Assembly (NCBI RefSeq): GCF_030931715.1 | Contig: NZ_CP133261.1 | Span: forward strand, 3,574,643 to 3,638,642 | DNA length: 64,000 nt | Origin: Tissierella sp. MB52-C2 | GTDB lineage: Bacteria; Bacillota; Clostridia; Tissierellales; Tissierellaceae | Direction: 5' to 3' | Part shown: piece by piece, positions 24,971 through 33,264 of the stretch | How positions within the stretch are numbered: the first letter of the stretch is position 1 | How the letters are laid out: each line of letters starts with the position of its first letter | Notes under the pieces: generated by a model | Database searches by the model: none | What the model saw: the letters and a program-made list of their open reading frames with translations, nothing else | Told to the model about the DNA's origin: nothing | Translations under genes and position numbers: made by a program

Positions 24971-26323
24971 CTAACTATGAATCTCTATATAAAATGATAC
25001 CCCTTTATCTTCATTTACAGCAAATATATTAGAACCATATGAATTAAGAATTTTATTTACTATGGCAAGGCCCAATCCGAACTCACCTTTATAACCCTTG
25101 TTGAACTTATTAAATAATGTATTTAAAAGTTTTTCCTCAATGGGTGGTCCGTCATTCCACACTCTTAAGATGATTTTGCTGTCTACATCTTTTAAGGAAA
25201 TTAAAATTCTTTTATCTGCATATCTTATTTGATTATCTAGAAGATTTTCTATTACAATTCCCCACTGTTCCTTATCTCCCTCTATAAATATAGGGTTAAG
25301 TTCTAAGTTCCAATCAATATCTGTTCTACTCCACGACAATCTATCTACAACTTCTTGAATTAATAAATCAAGAGGAAATCTTACTTTATCTATTTCATGA
25401 TTAGACAAGTAGTCTAATTTAGTTAAATATAATAGGTTTCTAACTTTCTTCTCTAGTCTTTTAGCTTCGCCTTCGATTACCTCTATAGAACATTCTAAGG
25501 TACCTTTTGGATATATTCCATCTTTAATAGCTTCAGTATAAGACTGAATAACCATTACTGGAGTTTTTAATTCATGAGAAACGTGTTGTAAGAAGGATTG
25601 TTCTGCTTCATCCTGTCGTATAAGCTGATTTCTCAAATATTCTACAGATTTTCCAAGCCTTCCGATCTCATCTTCTCTATTTAGCTCTATAGGTTCATTC
25701 CATTCATTACTGGCTAACTTTTCTACCCTTTTTTCTAAATCTACTAGAGGCTTAGATAAGTATCTAGATAATAATATGGCAGGAATCCAGCTAAATAAGA
25801 AAACAACAACCATAACCCCTAGAAGTTTTCTAAATAGAGTCTGAACCAAATCCTCTCTATAGGAGTCTCCCATATAAGAAACGAGAAAGGCATCTCTATT
25901 TAATGCTTTGCCTTTTGTAATTATATAAAATACTTTTTCACTTCCTATATGTCCAGCATATTCTTGGCTAATATTTCTTTGATTTAAGGCTTCATTCTGC
26001 ACTTTTTCTAGAAATTTTGCAGGCATAGAAAGACTTAAAGGGCCTTTACTATCAGCATAAAATATAAAATGCCTTACAGTTCTAATATTTTCTAGAAATT
26101 GTTCATCTCGTCCAAAGAAGTCTGAACCAATATAATCCCTATATATATCGCTATCAAATTGGTTAAATACTAAGTCTTGGGCAGAGGTAATAGTTGCATA
26201 AATTTCCCTTGTGAAGAAATCTCTTAAGGTAGAGGGGAGTATGAAGGACAGTAGTAAGGAAATCGATAAAGTAATAATAGCTATAATAAGCCAAATTTGA
26301 AATGATAGAGGGTAGTTTTTCAT
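24971..26323 (-). CDS. Sensor histidine kinase, CssS-like
   Basis: 450 residues: membrane segments at about 8-30 and 166-186 enclosing a 135-residue extracytoplasmic sensor; HAMP (LSRYLSKPLVDLEKRVEKL onward); phosphoacceptor His250 in SFLQHVSHELKTPVMVIQSYTEAIKDGI, a sequence close to CssS; and a C-terminal ATPase domain with GEFGLGLAIVNKIL. The regulator gene overlaps its start by four bases, and an htrA-type protease gene is divergent to the pair. In Bacillus subtilis CssRS responds to misfolded exported proteins and induces htrA, so the same role is likely here. Confidence 0.88.
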   Translation of the reverse strand: MKNYPLSFQIWLIIAIITLSISLLLSFILPSTLRDFFTREIYATITSAQDLVFNQFDSDIYRDYIGSDFFGRDEQFLENIRTVRHFIFYADSKGPLSLSMPAKFLEKVQNEALNQRNISQEYAGHIGSEKVFYIITKGKALNRDAFLVSYMGDSYREDLVQTLFRKLLGVMVVVFLFSWIPAILLSRYLSKPLVDLEKRVEKLASNEWNEPIELNREDEIGRLGKSVEYLRNQLIRQDEAEQSFLQHVSHELKTPVMVIQSYTEAIKDGIYPKGTLECSIEVIEGEAKRLEKKVRNLLYLTKLDYLSNHEIDKVRFPLDLLIQEVVDRLSWSRTDIDWNLELNPIFIEGDKEQWGIVIENLLDNQIRYADKRILISLKDVDSKIILRVWNDGPPIEEKLLNTLFNKFNKGYKGEFGLGLAIVNKILNSYGSNIFAVNEDKGVSFYIEIHS

Positions 26324-26982
26324 CTTTTATTCACCCTGTATCCATAGCCATAGACCGTTTCTATATCCAATTCTGGAAGTTTTTTTCTAACACGTCTTAC
26401 CAAGTCATCTACTACCCTATCGGAACCGAAATAATCGTCTCCCCATATGGTATTTAAGATTTGTTCTCTAGATAAAGCTATTCCAGGATTTTTGGCGAAA
26501 TACACCACTAGTTCATATTCCTTAGAGGTAAGATCAATAGCTTCTTCTTTATATTTTACTATTCTACTACTTTCATTAATATTATAAGGTTGTAGATTGG
26601 ATACACTAGAATTGTTTGTATTAAGTCTATCCAGTATATTTTTTACTCTAATAACCAATTCACGAGGAAGAAAAGGCTTAGGTAAATAATCATCGCTACC
26701 TAGTTCTAAGCCTACGACCCTGTCAATATCCTGATCTCTAGCAGAAATAAAAATAACTGGAATATTTGGAGTAATACTTTTTATTTCTTTAATTAATTGA
26801 TAGCCATCTATATCTGGCAGCATAATATCTAAAATCCATAAATCAGGTGGAGTATTTATCATTTTTTCTGCATCTTCTCCATTCAAAAAGGAAGATACAT
26901 CCCAGCCTTCTTTTTTTAAATATGAAGACAGTACTAAGTTTAAATTTTCATCATCTTCTACTAAATATATTTTATAGGACAT
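26320..26982 (-). CDS. OmpR-type response regulator, CssR-like
   Basis: 220 residues: receiver domain with phospho-acceptor Asp52 (LWILDIMLP), acidic pocket EDDE and conserved Lys in YLPKPF; then a winged-helix DNA-binding domain (SKEYELVVYFAKNPGIALSREQILNTIWGDDYFG, with VVDDLVRRVRKKL). It is first in the minus-strand operon with the kinase. The divergent htrA-type gene 180 bases away is its most likely target. Confidence 0.92.
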   Translation of the reverse strand: MSYKIYLVEDDENLNLVLSSYLKKEGWDVSSFLNGEDAEKMINTPPDLWILDIMLPDIDGYQLIKEIKSITPNIPVIFISARDQDIDRVVGLELGSDDYLPKPFLPRELVIRVKNILDRLNTNNSSVSNLQPYNINESSRIVKYKEEAIDLTSKEYELVVYFAKNPGIALSREQILNTIWGDDYFGSDRVVDDLVRRVRKKLPELDIETVYGYGYRVNKR

Positions 26983-27081
26983 ATTATCACCCCATTATAA
27001 TTTACACCTATTTAAGGATATTATAACAAATATATTAAAAATAAAAAATAAATCCCACAACAAAAACACAATTACCCCATA

Positions 27082-27110
27082 TTGTTTTCATAGTATTAGG
27101 TTAATATAAT
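27082..27110 (+). promoter_or_regulatory. Promoter of the htrA-like gene
   Basis: TTGTTT (27082-27087) and TATAAT (27105-27110) are 17 bases apart, 50 bases before the ATG. The 180-base divergent region also serves the two-component operon, and would be expected to carry response-regulator sites, but I could not pick a clear direct repeat. Confidence 0.6.
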
Positions 27111-27159
27111 AAATAAGGATTTAATCAATTGATGATTAAAAAGGATTGGAGGAAATATT

Positions 27160-28425
27160 ATGGATGAAAATAGAGATTATGATATGAATGAGAATAAGGC
27201 AAGTGAAGAATTCGAAAGCAGAGAAGAAGTTATAGAAGAAACAGCAGAAGAATATAAGATACCAGAAGATATTTATATCTACAGAAGTTCAGAAGAAGAC
27301 TCGAGGAAAAAGCAAAAAAAGAAAAGAACATTTAGAGGAAGTTTACTATCCTATGTATCTTTGGCTTTAGTTGCATCTCTTATCGGAGGTTTAGGATCTA
27401 CGTATATAGCACCTAGTTTATATGGGAAGGTATTACCAAATCCAAAAACTTCTCAATATGTAGCAGCACCAGTAAATATTACAACTAACGATAGTATAAA
27501 TACAGTATCTGCTGTGGCTAAAAAAGCGATGAGTTCAGTAGTAGGTATAACATCTGTAGAATTACAGCAATACTTATTTTCACAACAGGAAGTAGAAGGT
27601 GTAGGTTCAGGAGTTATAATAGATAGTAATGGATATATACTTACGAACTCTCATGTAGTTGCCGATGGTAATGCTAAGGAAGTAAATGTATTGTTTGAAA
27701 ATGGTGATAAGAAACCAGGTACAGTGCTTTGGAATGATACAGCACTAGATCTTGCCATAGTCAAGGTAGAAGCTACAGGACTTCCAGTGGCTGATTTAGG
27801 AGATTCAGATGATCTAGAAGTTGGTGAAATAACTGTAGCTATTGGAAATCCATTAGGACTAGAGTTTCAAAGATCAGTTACATCAGGTATAATATCTGGA
27901 CTTCATAGGTCAATCCAAGTAAGTTCAAATAATGTAATAGAGGATTTAATACAAACAGATGCTTCCATTAATCCAGGAAATAGTGGTGGACCTCTTTTAA
28001 ACAGTAAAGGTGAAGTAATAGGTATAAATACAGCAAAAATTAAATCAGCAGAAGGATTAGGTTTCTCTATTCCTATAAATGAGGCTAAGGCAATAGTAGA
28101 AGAAGTTGTTAAAAATGGATCCTACAAGACTGTGTTTTTAGGAATATCAGGGGTTTCTGTTGAAGATTATCAAGCCAGACTAGGAGTTAAATTGACAGCA
28201 GATGCTGGAGTCATACTAATAGAAGTATCTGAGAATACTCCAGCCTCCAAAGCAGGTCTGCTAAATGGAGATATATTAACTAAGATAGACGATGTAAAAA
28301 TAGATAATATGAGTAATTTGAAAAAATCATTATATAAATATAAACAAGGTGATAAAGCAAAATTAACAGTTATAAGGAATAATACAGAATTAAAGATTGA
28401 TATAGAATTTACAGATGCAAAATAA
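27160..28425 (+). CDS. htrA: HtrA/DegP-type membrane-anchored serine protease
   Basis: 421 residues: an acidic cytoplasmic N-terminus, one membrane segment at about 60-83, a trypsin-like domain with His165 (LTNSHVVAD), Asp197 (TALDLAI) and Ser275 (NPGNSGGP), and a single C-terminal PDZ domain (GLLNGDILTKIDDVKIDNM). This is the layout of Gram-positive HtrA surface proteases that degrade misfolded exported proteins. It is divergent from a CssRS-like pair, which supports stress induction. Its natural terminator has been interrupted by an IS element. Confidence 0.95.
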   Translation: MDENRDYDMNENKASEEFESREEVIEETAEEYKIPEDIYIYRSSEEDSRKKQKKKRTFRGSLLSYVSLALVASLIGGLGSTYIAPSLYGKVLPNPKTSQYVAAPVNITTNDSINTVSAVAKKAMSSVVGITSVELQQYLFSQQEVEGVGSGVIIDSNGYILTNSHVVADGNAKEVNVLFENGDKKPGTVLWNDTALDLAIVKVEATGLPVADLGDSDDLEVGEITVAIGNPLGLEFQRSVTSGIISGLHRSIQVSSNNVIEDLIQTDASINPGNSGGPLLNSKGEVIGINTAKIKSAEGLGFSIPINEAKAIVEEVVKNGSYKTVFLGISGVSVEDYQARLGVKLTADAGVILIEVSENTPASKAGLLNGDILTKIDDVKIDNMSNLKKSLYKYKQGDKAKLTVIRNNTELKIDIEFTDAK

Positions 28426-28435
28426 ACTGTAAGAA

Positions 28436-28463
28436 AACAACCTATGAGTATCCCCCTTCTCAT
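28436..28463 (+). terminator. htrA terminator split by an IS element (left half)
   Basis: AACAACCTATGAG (28436-28448) is the left arm of a hairpin whose right arm, CTCATAGGTTGTT, is now at 30185-30197, followed by its T-run. The two halves are separated by the IS. Joining the sequence at the duplicated target (CTTCTCAT) restores a 13-base-pair terminator, so the uninterrupted form can be rebuilt from the sequence. Confidence 0.85.
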
Positions 28464-28500
28464 GAGGCCACTGAAAAAGTACTAGTAAAATAGAATTAAA

Positions 28501-28544
28501 GGCATAACAAATACAATAATAGTTGTAGGAGTTATGCTTTTTTG
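28501..28544 (+). terminator. Terminator-like hairpin inside the IS, upstream of its transposase
   Basis: GGCATAAC and GTTATGC(C) enclose a 22-base loop and are followed by TTTTTT. It probably blocks transcription entering from the htrA side. An (AT)n run at about 28550-28568 follows. Confidence 0.6.
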
Positions 28545-28598
28545 TTGTAGAATATATATATATATATAAATACATTCTAATTGATGAAGGTGATTCTA

Positions 28599-30050
28599 AT
28601 GCTAAAAAAACAAATGGAAATGATTTTAAGTACATATAGTGAAATATACAATTTGATTATTCCAAAAGATAATATCCTTAGAAAGATAAATGAAATGATT
28701 GATTTTTCATTTGTTTATGATGAATTAATCACAAAATATTCTCCTGATAATGGAAGAGGTGCAATTGATCCTTTAAGAATGTTCAAATACCTTCTTCTAA
28801 AAGTAATTTATGACTTATCAGATATAGATGTCGTAGAACGTTCAAGATATGATATGTCATTTAAGTATTTCCTTAATATGGCACCAGAAGAAGACGTTAT
28901 TAATCCAAGTTCTTTAACAAAGTTTAGAAAACAAAGATTAAAAGATATTAATTTACTTGATTTACTCATTGGAAAAACTGTAGAAATAGCATTAGAAGAA
29001 GGTATAATAAAAAGCAATTCAATCATTGTGGACTCCACTCATACAAAAGCAAGATATAACCAAAAATCGCAAAGAGAAATCCTTCTTGAATACTCTAAGA
29101 AGTTAAGAAAATCAGTCTATGAAATAGATGACTCAATAAAAAAAGAATTTCCTCCAAAAGTAAATAGCGGTATTCTAGAAGATGAAATACAATATTGTAA
29201 AAAACTAATATCTGTTGTTGAAAACAATGAAATAATATCTCAATACCCTAAAGTAAAAGAGAAAATGAATTTATTAAAAGAATTAATTGAAGATGATTTA
29301 GAAATGTTAGAATATGCTAATGACAAGGATGCAAAAGTAGGTCATAAAACTGCAGACACTTCTTTTTTTGGATATAAAACTCATTTAGCATTGACAGGAG
29401 AAAGAATAATAACTGCAGCCACCATAACATCTGGAGAAAAGCATGATGGTAAACAATTAAAAGATTTAGTAGAAAAATCACGTAAAAATGGTATTGAAGT
29501 AAATGAAGTAATAGGAGATACCGCATACTCAGAAAAAGATAATATAAAGTATGCTAAGGAAGAAAAATTTAGATTAATTTCAAAGCTAAATCCTACAGTA
29601 GTCCACGGCAATAGAAAAAATGAGGACAAGTTTGAATATAATAAAGATGCTGGAATGTATGTCTGTAAAGCAGGGCATATGGCAATAAGGAAAGCACGCC
29701 AAGGTAAAAAAGGGGGGGCAAGAAATCAAGTCAATACATATTATTTTGACATAGAAAAGTGTAAATGTTGTTCGCATAAAGATGGATGCTATAAAGAAGG
29801 TGCAAAAACAAAATCATATTCTGTATCTATAAAATCTGTAACTCATCAAAAGCAAATGAATTTTCAAGAAACAGAGTATTTTAAAGAGAGAGTAAAAGAA
29901 CGGTATAAAATAGAGGCTAAAAATAGCGAATTAAAGCATAGACATGGATATGATATAGCATCATCTTCAGGTCTAATTGGCATAGAATTGCAAGGAGCAC
30001 TCACAATATTTGCAGTAAATTTAAAAAGAATAATTGCATTAATAAAGTAA
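28599..30050 (+). CDS. IS1182-family DDE transposase
   Basis: About 483 residues. The N-terminal region (IDPLRMFKYLLLKVIYDLSDIDVVERSRYDMSFKYFLNMAPE) is the domain typical of IS1182/IS5-superfamily enzymes; the DDE catalytic domain follows with IIVDSTHTKA (first Asp), EVIGDTAYSEKDN (second Asp), and EAKNSELKHRHGYDIA (Glu near the C-terminus). A cysteine-rich insert (KCKCCSHKDGCYK) precedes the last motif. The frame is intact, so the enzyme is probably active. The ATG at 28599 is placed after GAAGGTGA; the frame is open from 28581. Confidence 0.92.
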   Translation: MLKKQMEMILSTYSEIYNLIIPKDNILRKINEMIDFSFVYDELITKYSPDNGRGAIDPLRMFKYLLLKVIYDLSDIDVVERSRYDMSFKYFLNMAPEEDVINPSSLTKFRKQRLKDINLLDLLIGKTVEIALEEGIIKSNSIIVDSTHTKARYNQKSQREILLEYSKKLRKSVYEIDDSIKKEFPPKVNSGILEDEIQYCKKLISVVENNEIISQYPKVKEKMNLLKELIEDDLEMLEYANDKDAKVGHKTADTSFFGYKTHLALTGERIITAATITSGEKHDGKQLKDLVEKSRKNGIEVNEVIGDTAYSEKDNIKYAKEEKFRLISKLNPTVVHGNRKNEDKFEYNKDAGMYVCKAGHMAIRKARQGKKGGARNQVNTYYFDIEKCKCCSHKDGCYKEGAKTKSYSVSIKSVTHQKQMNFQETEYFKERVKERYKIEAKNSELKHRHGYDIASSSGLIGIELQGALTIFAVNLKRIIALIK

Positions 30051-30083
30051 GTTAAATTTAATATCATAAGCTTTTATTAAAGA

Positions 30084-30124
30084 AAAACGAACTAGTGATA
30101 AAAAATATATCCCTAGTTCGTTTT
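30084..30124 (+). terminator. Terminator inside the IS, downstream of its transposase
   Basis: AAAACGAACTAG and CTAGTTCGTTTT enclose an A/T-rich loop and end in T. It should stop transposase transcripts from running into the neighbouring operon. Confidence 0.8.
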
Positions 30125-30267
30125 AATTTCATTATCTAGATTAAGAATCTAGAAAAACAACTAATGTTTTTCAGTGGCCTCCTTCTCATAGGTTGTTTTT
30201 TATTTTTGAAAATATTTTCAAAAATCTGATTAAATTATGAAAGTTTTTGCGTTGAATCCATATATGC

Positions 30268-30282
30268 TATGGTGATACCATA
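30268..30282 (+). promoter_or_regulatory. Small palindrome upstream of the amidohydrolase cassette
   Basis: TATGGT-GAT-ACCATA is a perfect inverted repeat of six-base arms, 30 bases upstream of the first gene. It could be an operator, for example for the PucR-type regulator encoded in the cassette. No clear -35/-10 pair was found around it. Confidence 0.4.
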
Positions 30283-30312
30283 TAGTCACACAATAACTAA
30301 GGAGGAATACTT

Positions 30313-31008
30313 ATGGATTATTTAAAAATAGCAAATAGCTTTCCAATGTGGCTGGCAGCAGGTCTTGCCATAATATTAGCATTGTTTCAAGCAATTATTT
30401 TCGCTAAAAAATCTTATAGTACAGGAAAAGAAATAGGGCTTACTGATAATCAGATGAAGAGTGCTATGAAAAGCAGTTTTATCACATCTTTAGGACCTTC
30501 AATAGTAATTTTAACAGGACTTTTATCATTATTAGTAACAGTAGGTGGTCCGATGGCATGGATGAGGTTATCATTTATAGGCTCTGTAATGTTTGAAATG
30601 ATGGCAGCAGGCTTTGGAACAGAGGCAGTAGGAGTTAAGATGGGAATAGACCCAATGACAAATATAGCTTTTGCAAATGCAGTTTGGACTATGATACTTG
30701 GTTCCATGGGTTGGATAGTATTTGCTACATTAACAGCAGACAAGATGGAAAAGGTACAGACTAAATTTTCCAAAGGTGATAAAGGAATGTTAAGTATTAT
30801 ATCTGTAGCAGCTATGCTAGGATCCTTCGGTTCATTAGTGTCAGGGCACCTATTGGCAATGAATAAAAATACAATTGCGGCACTGGCTGGTGGAGCTATA
30901 ATGCTTATTCTATCTCCAATAGCAGACAAGAAGGATATAAAATGGCTCAAGGAATGGGCATTAACCTTTGCATTATTTGGTGGAATGTTAATAGCTGCAA
31001 TAATATAA
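30313..31008 (+). CDS. DUF5058-type membrane protein
   Basis: 231 residues with about five membrane segments. The N-terminus (ANSFPMWLAAGLAIILALFQAIIFAKKSYSTGKEIGL) and the following GLTDNQMKSAMKSSFITSLGPSIVI match the DUF5058 group, whose function is unknown. It is the first gene of a cassette with a second membrane protein, an AbgB-like amidohydrolase and a PucR regulator, which suggests that the two membrane proteins import the hydrolase substrate. GGAGG precedes the start. Confidence 0.75.
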   Translation: MDYLKIANSFPMWLAAGLAIILALFQAIIFAKKSYSTGKEIGLTDNQMKSAMKSSFITSLGPSIVILTGLLSLLVTVGGPMAWMRLSFIGSVMFEMMAAGFGTEAVGVKMGIDPMTNIAFANAVWTMILGSMGWIVFATLTADKMEKVQTKFSKGDKGMLSIISVAAMLGSFGSLVSGHLLAMNKNTIAALAGGAIMLILSPIADKKDIKWLKEWALTFALFGGMLIAAII

Positions 31009-31034
31009 TTTGAAATAATAGGAGGTCTATAATA

Positions 31035-31724
31035 ATGGAAAAAAGTAATCAATATGATGGAATCTATTTACCATATATAATTAAATGGGGAAGGATAACT
31101 GGTTGGTTAGGAATATTGTTATCCTTTGGACCAGCATTAGTACTTGCAGTAGTATATAAACTGATGCCACCTGTATCTGCAATTATAACAGCATTTATAG
31201 CTATAGCATCAGCAGTAGGTATAAACTGGGTAGTTGAACCAATATCATATTTCCCAATAGTTGGAGTGCCAGGAACATATATGGCATTTATAACTGGAAA
31301 TATTTCAAATCTTAGGATACCAGCTGCAGCTGTATCTCAAAATGTTGCAGGTGTAGAGCCAGGAACAAAAGAAGGAACCATTATAGCTACATTAGGTATG
31401 GCTACATCAGTTATTGTAAATATAGTAATATTGGCTTTAGGAGTATTCGCAGGTACTGCAGTTTTAGAATCATTACCAGAAAGTGTAGTTGCCTCATTTA
31501 ACTTTTTATTACCTGCATTATTTGGAGCTATATTTATACAATTTGCTCTTAAAAAGTTGAAATTAGCGCCAATAGCATTAGGAATAGCACTAGCTCTAAC
31601 ATTTGCATTAAATGTAGGAGTATTTAGTTTCTTACCTGGTAAACCAAGTTATATAGTTACATTAGGTGCAGTATTTGGAACTATTGGTATAGGTACAGCT
31701 TTATACAAAAAGAAACTTATATAA
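31035..31724 (+). CDS. Unrecognised multi-pass membrane protein, partner of the DUF5058 protein
   Basis: 229 residues with about six to seven membrane segments (GWLGILLSFGPALVLAVVY, SAIITAFIAIASAVGINWV, ...). The stretch NWVVEPISYFPIVGVPGTYMAFITGNISNLRIPAAAVSQ is notable for prolines and glycines in membrane context, as in transporter substrate sites. It follows the DUF5058 gene by 26 bases and precedes the hydrolase by 22, so the three form an operon and the two membrane proteins may be one two-subunit transporter. Confidence 0.65.
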   Translation: MEKSNQYDGIYLPYIIKWGRITGWLGILLSFGPALVLAVVYKLMPPVSAIITAFIAIASAVGINWVVEPISYFPIVGVPGTYMAFITGNISNLRIPAAAVSQNVAGVEPGTKEGTIIATLGMATSVIVNIVILALGVFAGTAVLESLPESVVASFNFLLPALFGAIFIQFALKKLKLAPIALGIALALTFALNVGVFSFLPGKPSYIVTLGAVFGTIGIGTALYKKKLI

Positions 31725-31746
31725 AAGTATCTAAGGAGGGTTTACA

Positions 31747-33123
31747 TTGAATAAATCAGATGTATTAAAATATTTAAAAGATATAAGTGAAGAGGTAAAA
31801 GATTTAAGCTTAAAGGTATGGAACAATCCAGAGACTTCTGGAAATGAAAAAGAAGCTGCTAATTTATATAGAGAAATATTAAAGAACTATGGTTTTAAAA
31901 TAAAAGAAGTAGATGAAATGGAACACGCTCTAATTGGTGAATATGGAAGTGGTTCTCCAGTTATAGCAGTATTGGGAGAATACGATGCACTACCTGGGTT
32001 ATCTCAAAATTTAGATACAAAGTTTAATCCAGTACAAGAAGGTGCACCAGGACATGGCTGTGGACACAATCTTTTAGGAAGTGCTGCCCTAGGTGGCGTA
32101 CTAGCAATTAAGAAATATTTGGAGGAAACTAAAAAAAGTGGAACAATAAGATTTTATGGTTCTCCAGAGGAAGAGACTTTAATAGGTAAAGTAAAAATGA
32201 TTAAGACTGGAGCTTTTGAAGGATGTGACTTAGCATTAAGCTGGCATCCAATGAATGCTAATGTTGCTATAGAAAGTACATTTTTATCAAATAATTCTAT
32301 TAAGTTTAAGTTTCATGGAATATCAGCCCATGCAGCTGCATCACCAGAATCAGGTAGATCTGCATTAGATGCTGTAGAGTTAATGAATGTAGGTGCAAAC
32401 TATTTAAGAGAGCATATCATAGATTCAGCTAGAGTTCATTATACAATAACAAATGCAGGTGGAGCTCCGAATATTGTTCCAAAAGAAGCAGAGTCTTGGT
32501 ATTTTGTTAGAGCACCACATAGAAAAGATGTAGATGATATAACTGAAAGATTAGTCAAGATTGCACAAGGTGCAGCAATGATGACAGAAACTACAGTTGA
32601 ATATGAAGTACTAGGTGGATGTTATGAAATGTTGGGAAATAAGGTGTTATTCGATTTGACTCACAAGAACATGGTTGAAATTGGTTCACCAGAATATACA
32701 GAAGAAGAATTACAATTTGCAAAAACAATACAAGAAAGCTTAGAGCCAAAATTAGTAGAAGCAGAAGTTAAAAAATTTGTGAGATCAGGTAGCGAAAAGA
32801 CATACCTATATGAAGGAGTAGTGGAAAAAGAAAAATCAGATTCTGTACAAATTACAGGTTCTTCTGATAGTGGTGATGTTTCATGGATAATGCCAATGAA
32901 TTTATTCTTAACTGCTACTTGGCCATTGGGAGTTCCAGCTCATTCATGGCAGGCTACTTCATCATCAGGATCATCTATTGGAATAAAAGGAATGTTATAT
33001 GCAGCAGAAATATTCTCAGGTATGATGTATGATTTATTAAACGACCCTAAATTAGTGGAGGAAGCAAAGGCTGAGTTTAATAAAAAAACAGAAAATAATA
33101 AATATGTAAGTCCACTTCGATAA
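31747..33123 (+). CDS. M20-family amidohydrolase, AbgB-like
   Basis: 458 residues of the M20D/AbgB type: LGEYDALPGLSQN and GAPGHGCGHNLLGSAALGG (metal ligands), RFYGSPEEETLIGK (catalytic glutamate and ligand), SWHPMNA, and the dimerisation domain with FHGISAHAAASPESGRSALDAVELM. The ending ATWPLGVPAHSWQ carries the last metal-binding histidine. AbgB splits p-aminobenzoyl-glutamate; relatives hydrolyse other N-acyl or N-aryl amino acids. The neighbouring membrane genes suggest the substrate is imported. Start TTG or ATG region at 31747 with GGAGGG upstream. Confidence 0.88.
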   Translation: MNKSDVLKYLKDISEEVKDLSLKVWNNPETSGNEKEAANLYREILKNYGFKIKEVDEMEHALIGEYGSGSPVIAVLGEYDALPGLSQNLDTKFNPVQEGAPGHGCGHNLLGSAALGGVLAIKKYLEETKKSGTIRFYGSPEEETLIGKVKMIKTGAFEGCDLALSWHPMNANVAIESTFLSNNSIKFKFHGISAHAAASPESGRSALDAVELMNVGANYLREHIIDSARVHYTITNAGGAPNIVPKEAESWYFVRAPHRKDVDDITERLVKIAQGAAMMTETTVEYEVLGGCYEMLGNKVLFDLTHKNMVEIGSPEYTEEELQFAKTIQESLEPKLVEAEVKKFVRSGSEKTYLYEGVVEKEKSDSVQITGSSDSGDVSWIMPMNLFLTATWPLGVPAHSWQATSSSGSSIGIKGMLYAAEIFSGMMYDLLNDPKLVEEAKAEFNKKTENNKYVSPLR

Positions 33124-33148
33124 TAAACTTTTATATAATTAAATAAAA

Positions 33149-33207
33149 AAGAGATTCTTTACATTGTTCTAAATAACATTATTATATAGGTGTAAAGAAT
33201 CTCTTTC
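33149..33207 (+). terminator. Rho-independent terminator after the amidohydrolase
   Basis: AAAGAGATTCTTTACA and TGTAAAGAATCTCTTT form a 16-base-pair stem. It separates the three-gene amidohydrolase operon from the PucR gene. Confidence 0.85.
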
Positions 33208-33264
33208 TTATATATATAATGATTTGTGGTATAATACTAACATTAAATAGAAACAGGTGGTACT

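Larger units (their letters stand above)
28464..30181 (+). mobile_element. IS1182-type insertion sequence, complete
   Basis: About 1,718 bases bounded by 15-base perfect terminal inverted repeats, GAGGCCACTGAAAAA on the left and its complement on the right. It is flanked by a direct repeat CTTCTCAT at 28456-28463 and 30182-30189, the target-site duplication (eight bases, possibly nine given sequence ambiguity). One long transposase gene fills it, with internal terminator-like hairpins on either side. Ends and duplication are intact and identical, suggesting a fairly recent insertion. Confidence 0.93.

Noticed and set aside
28550-28568. (AT)n run considered as a phase-variation tract
   Set aside because: It lies inside the IS upstream of the transposase, is short, and does not sit between clear -35 and -10 boxes of a host gene.
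30450-31052. A 200-codon open frame on the minus strand opposite the DUF5058 gene
   Set aside because: It is the antisense shadow of a hydrophobic gene: no RBS, no known motif, and the plus-strand gene has good RBS and operon context.
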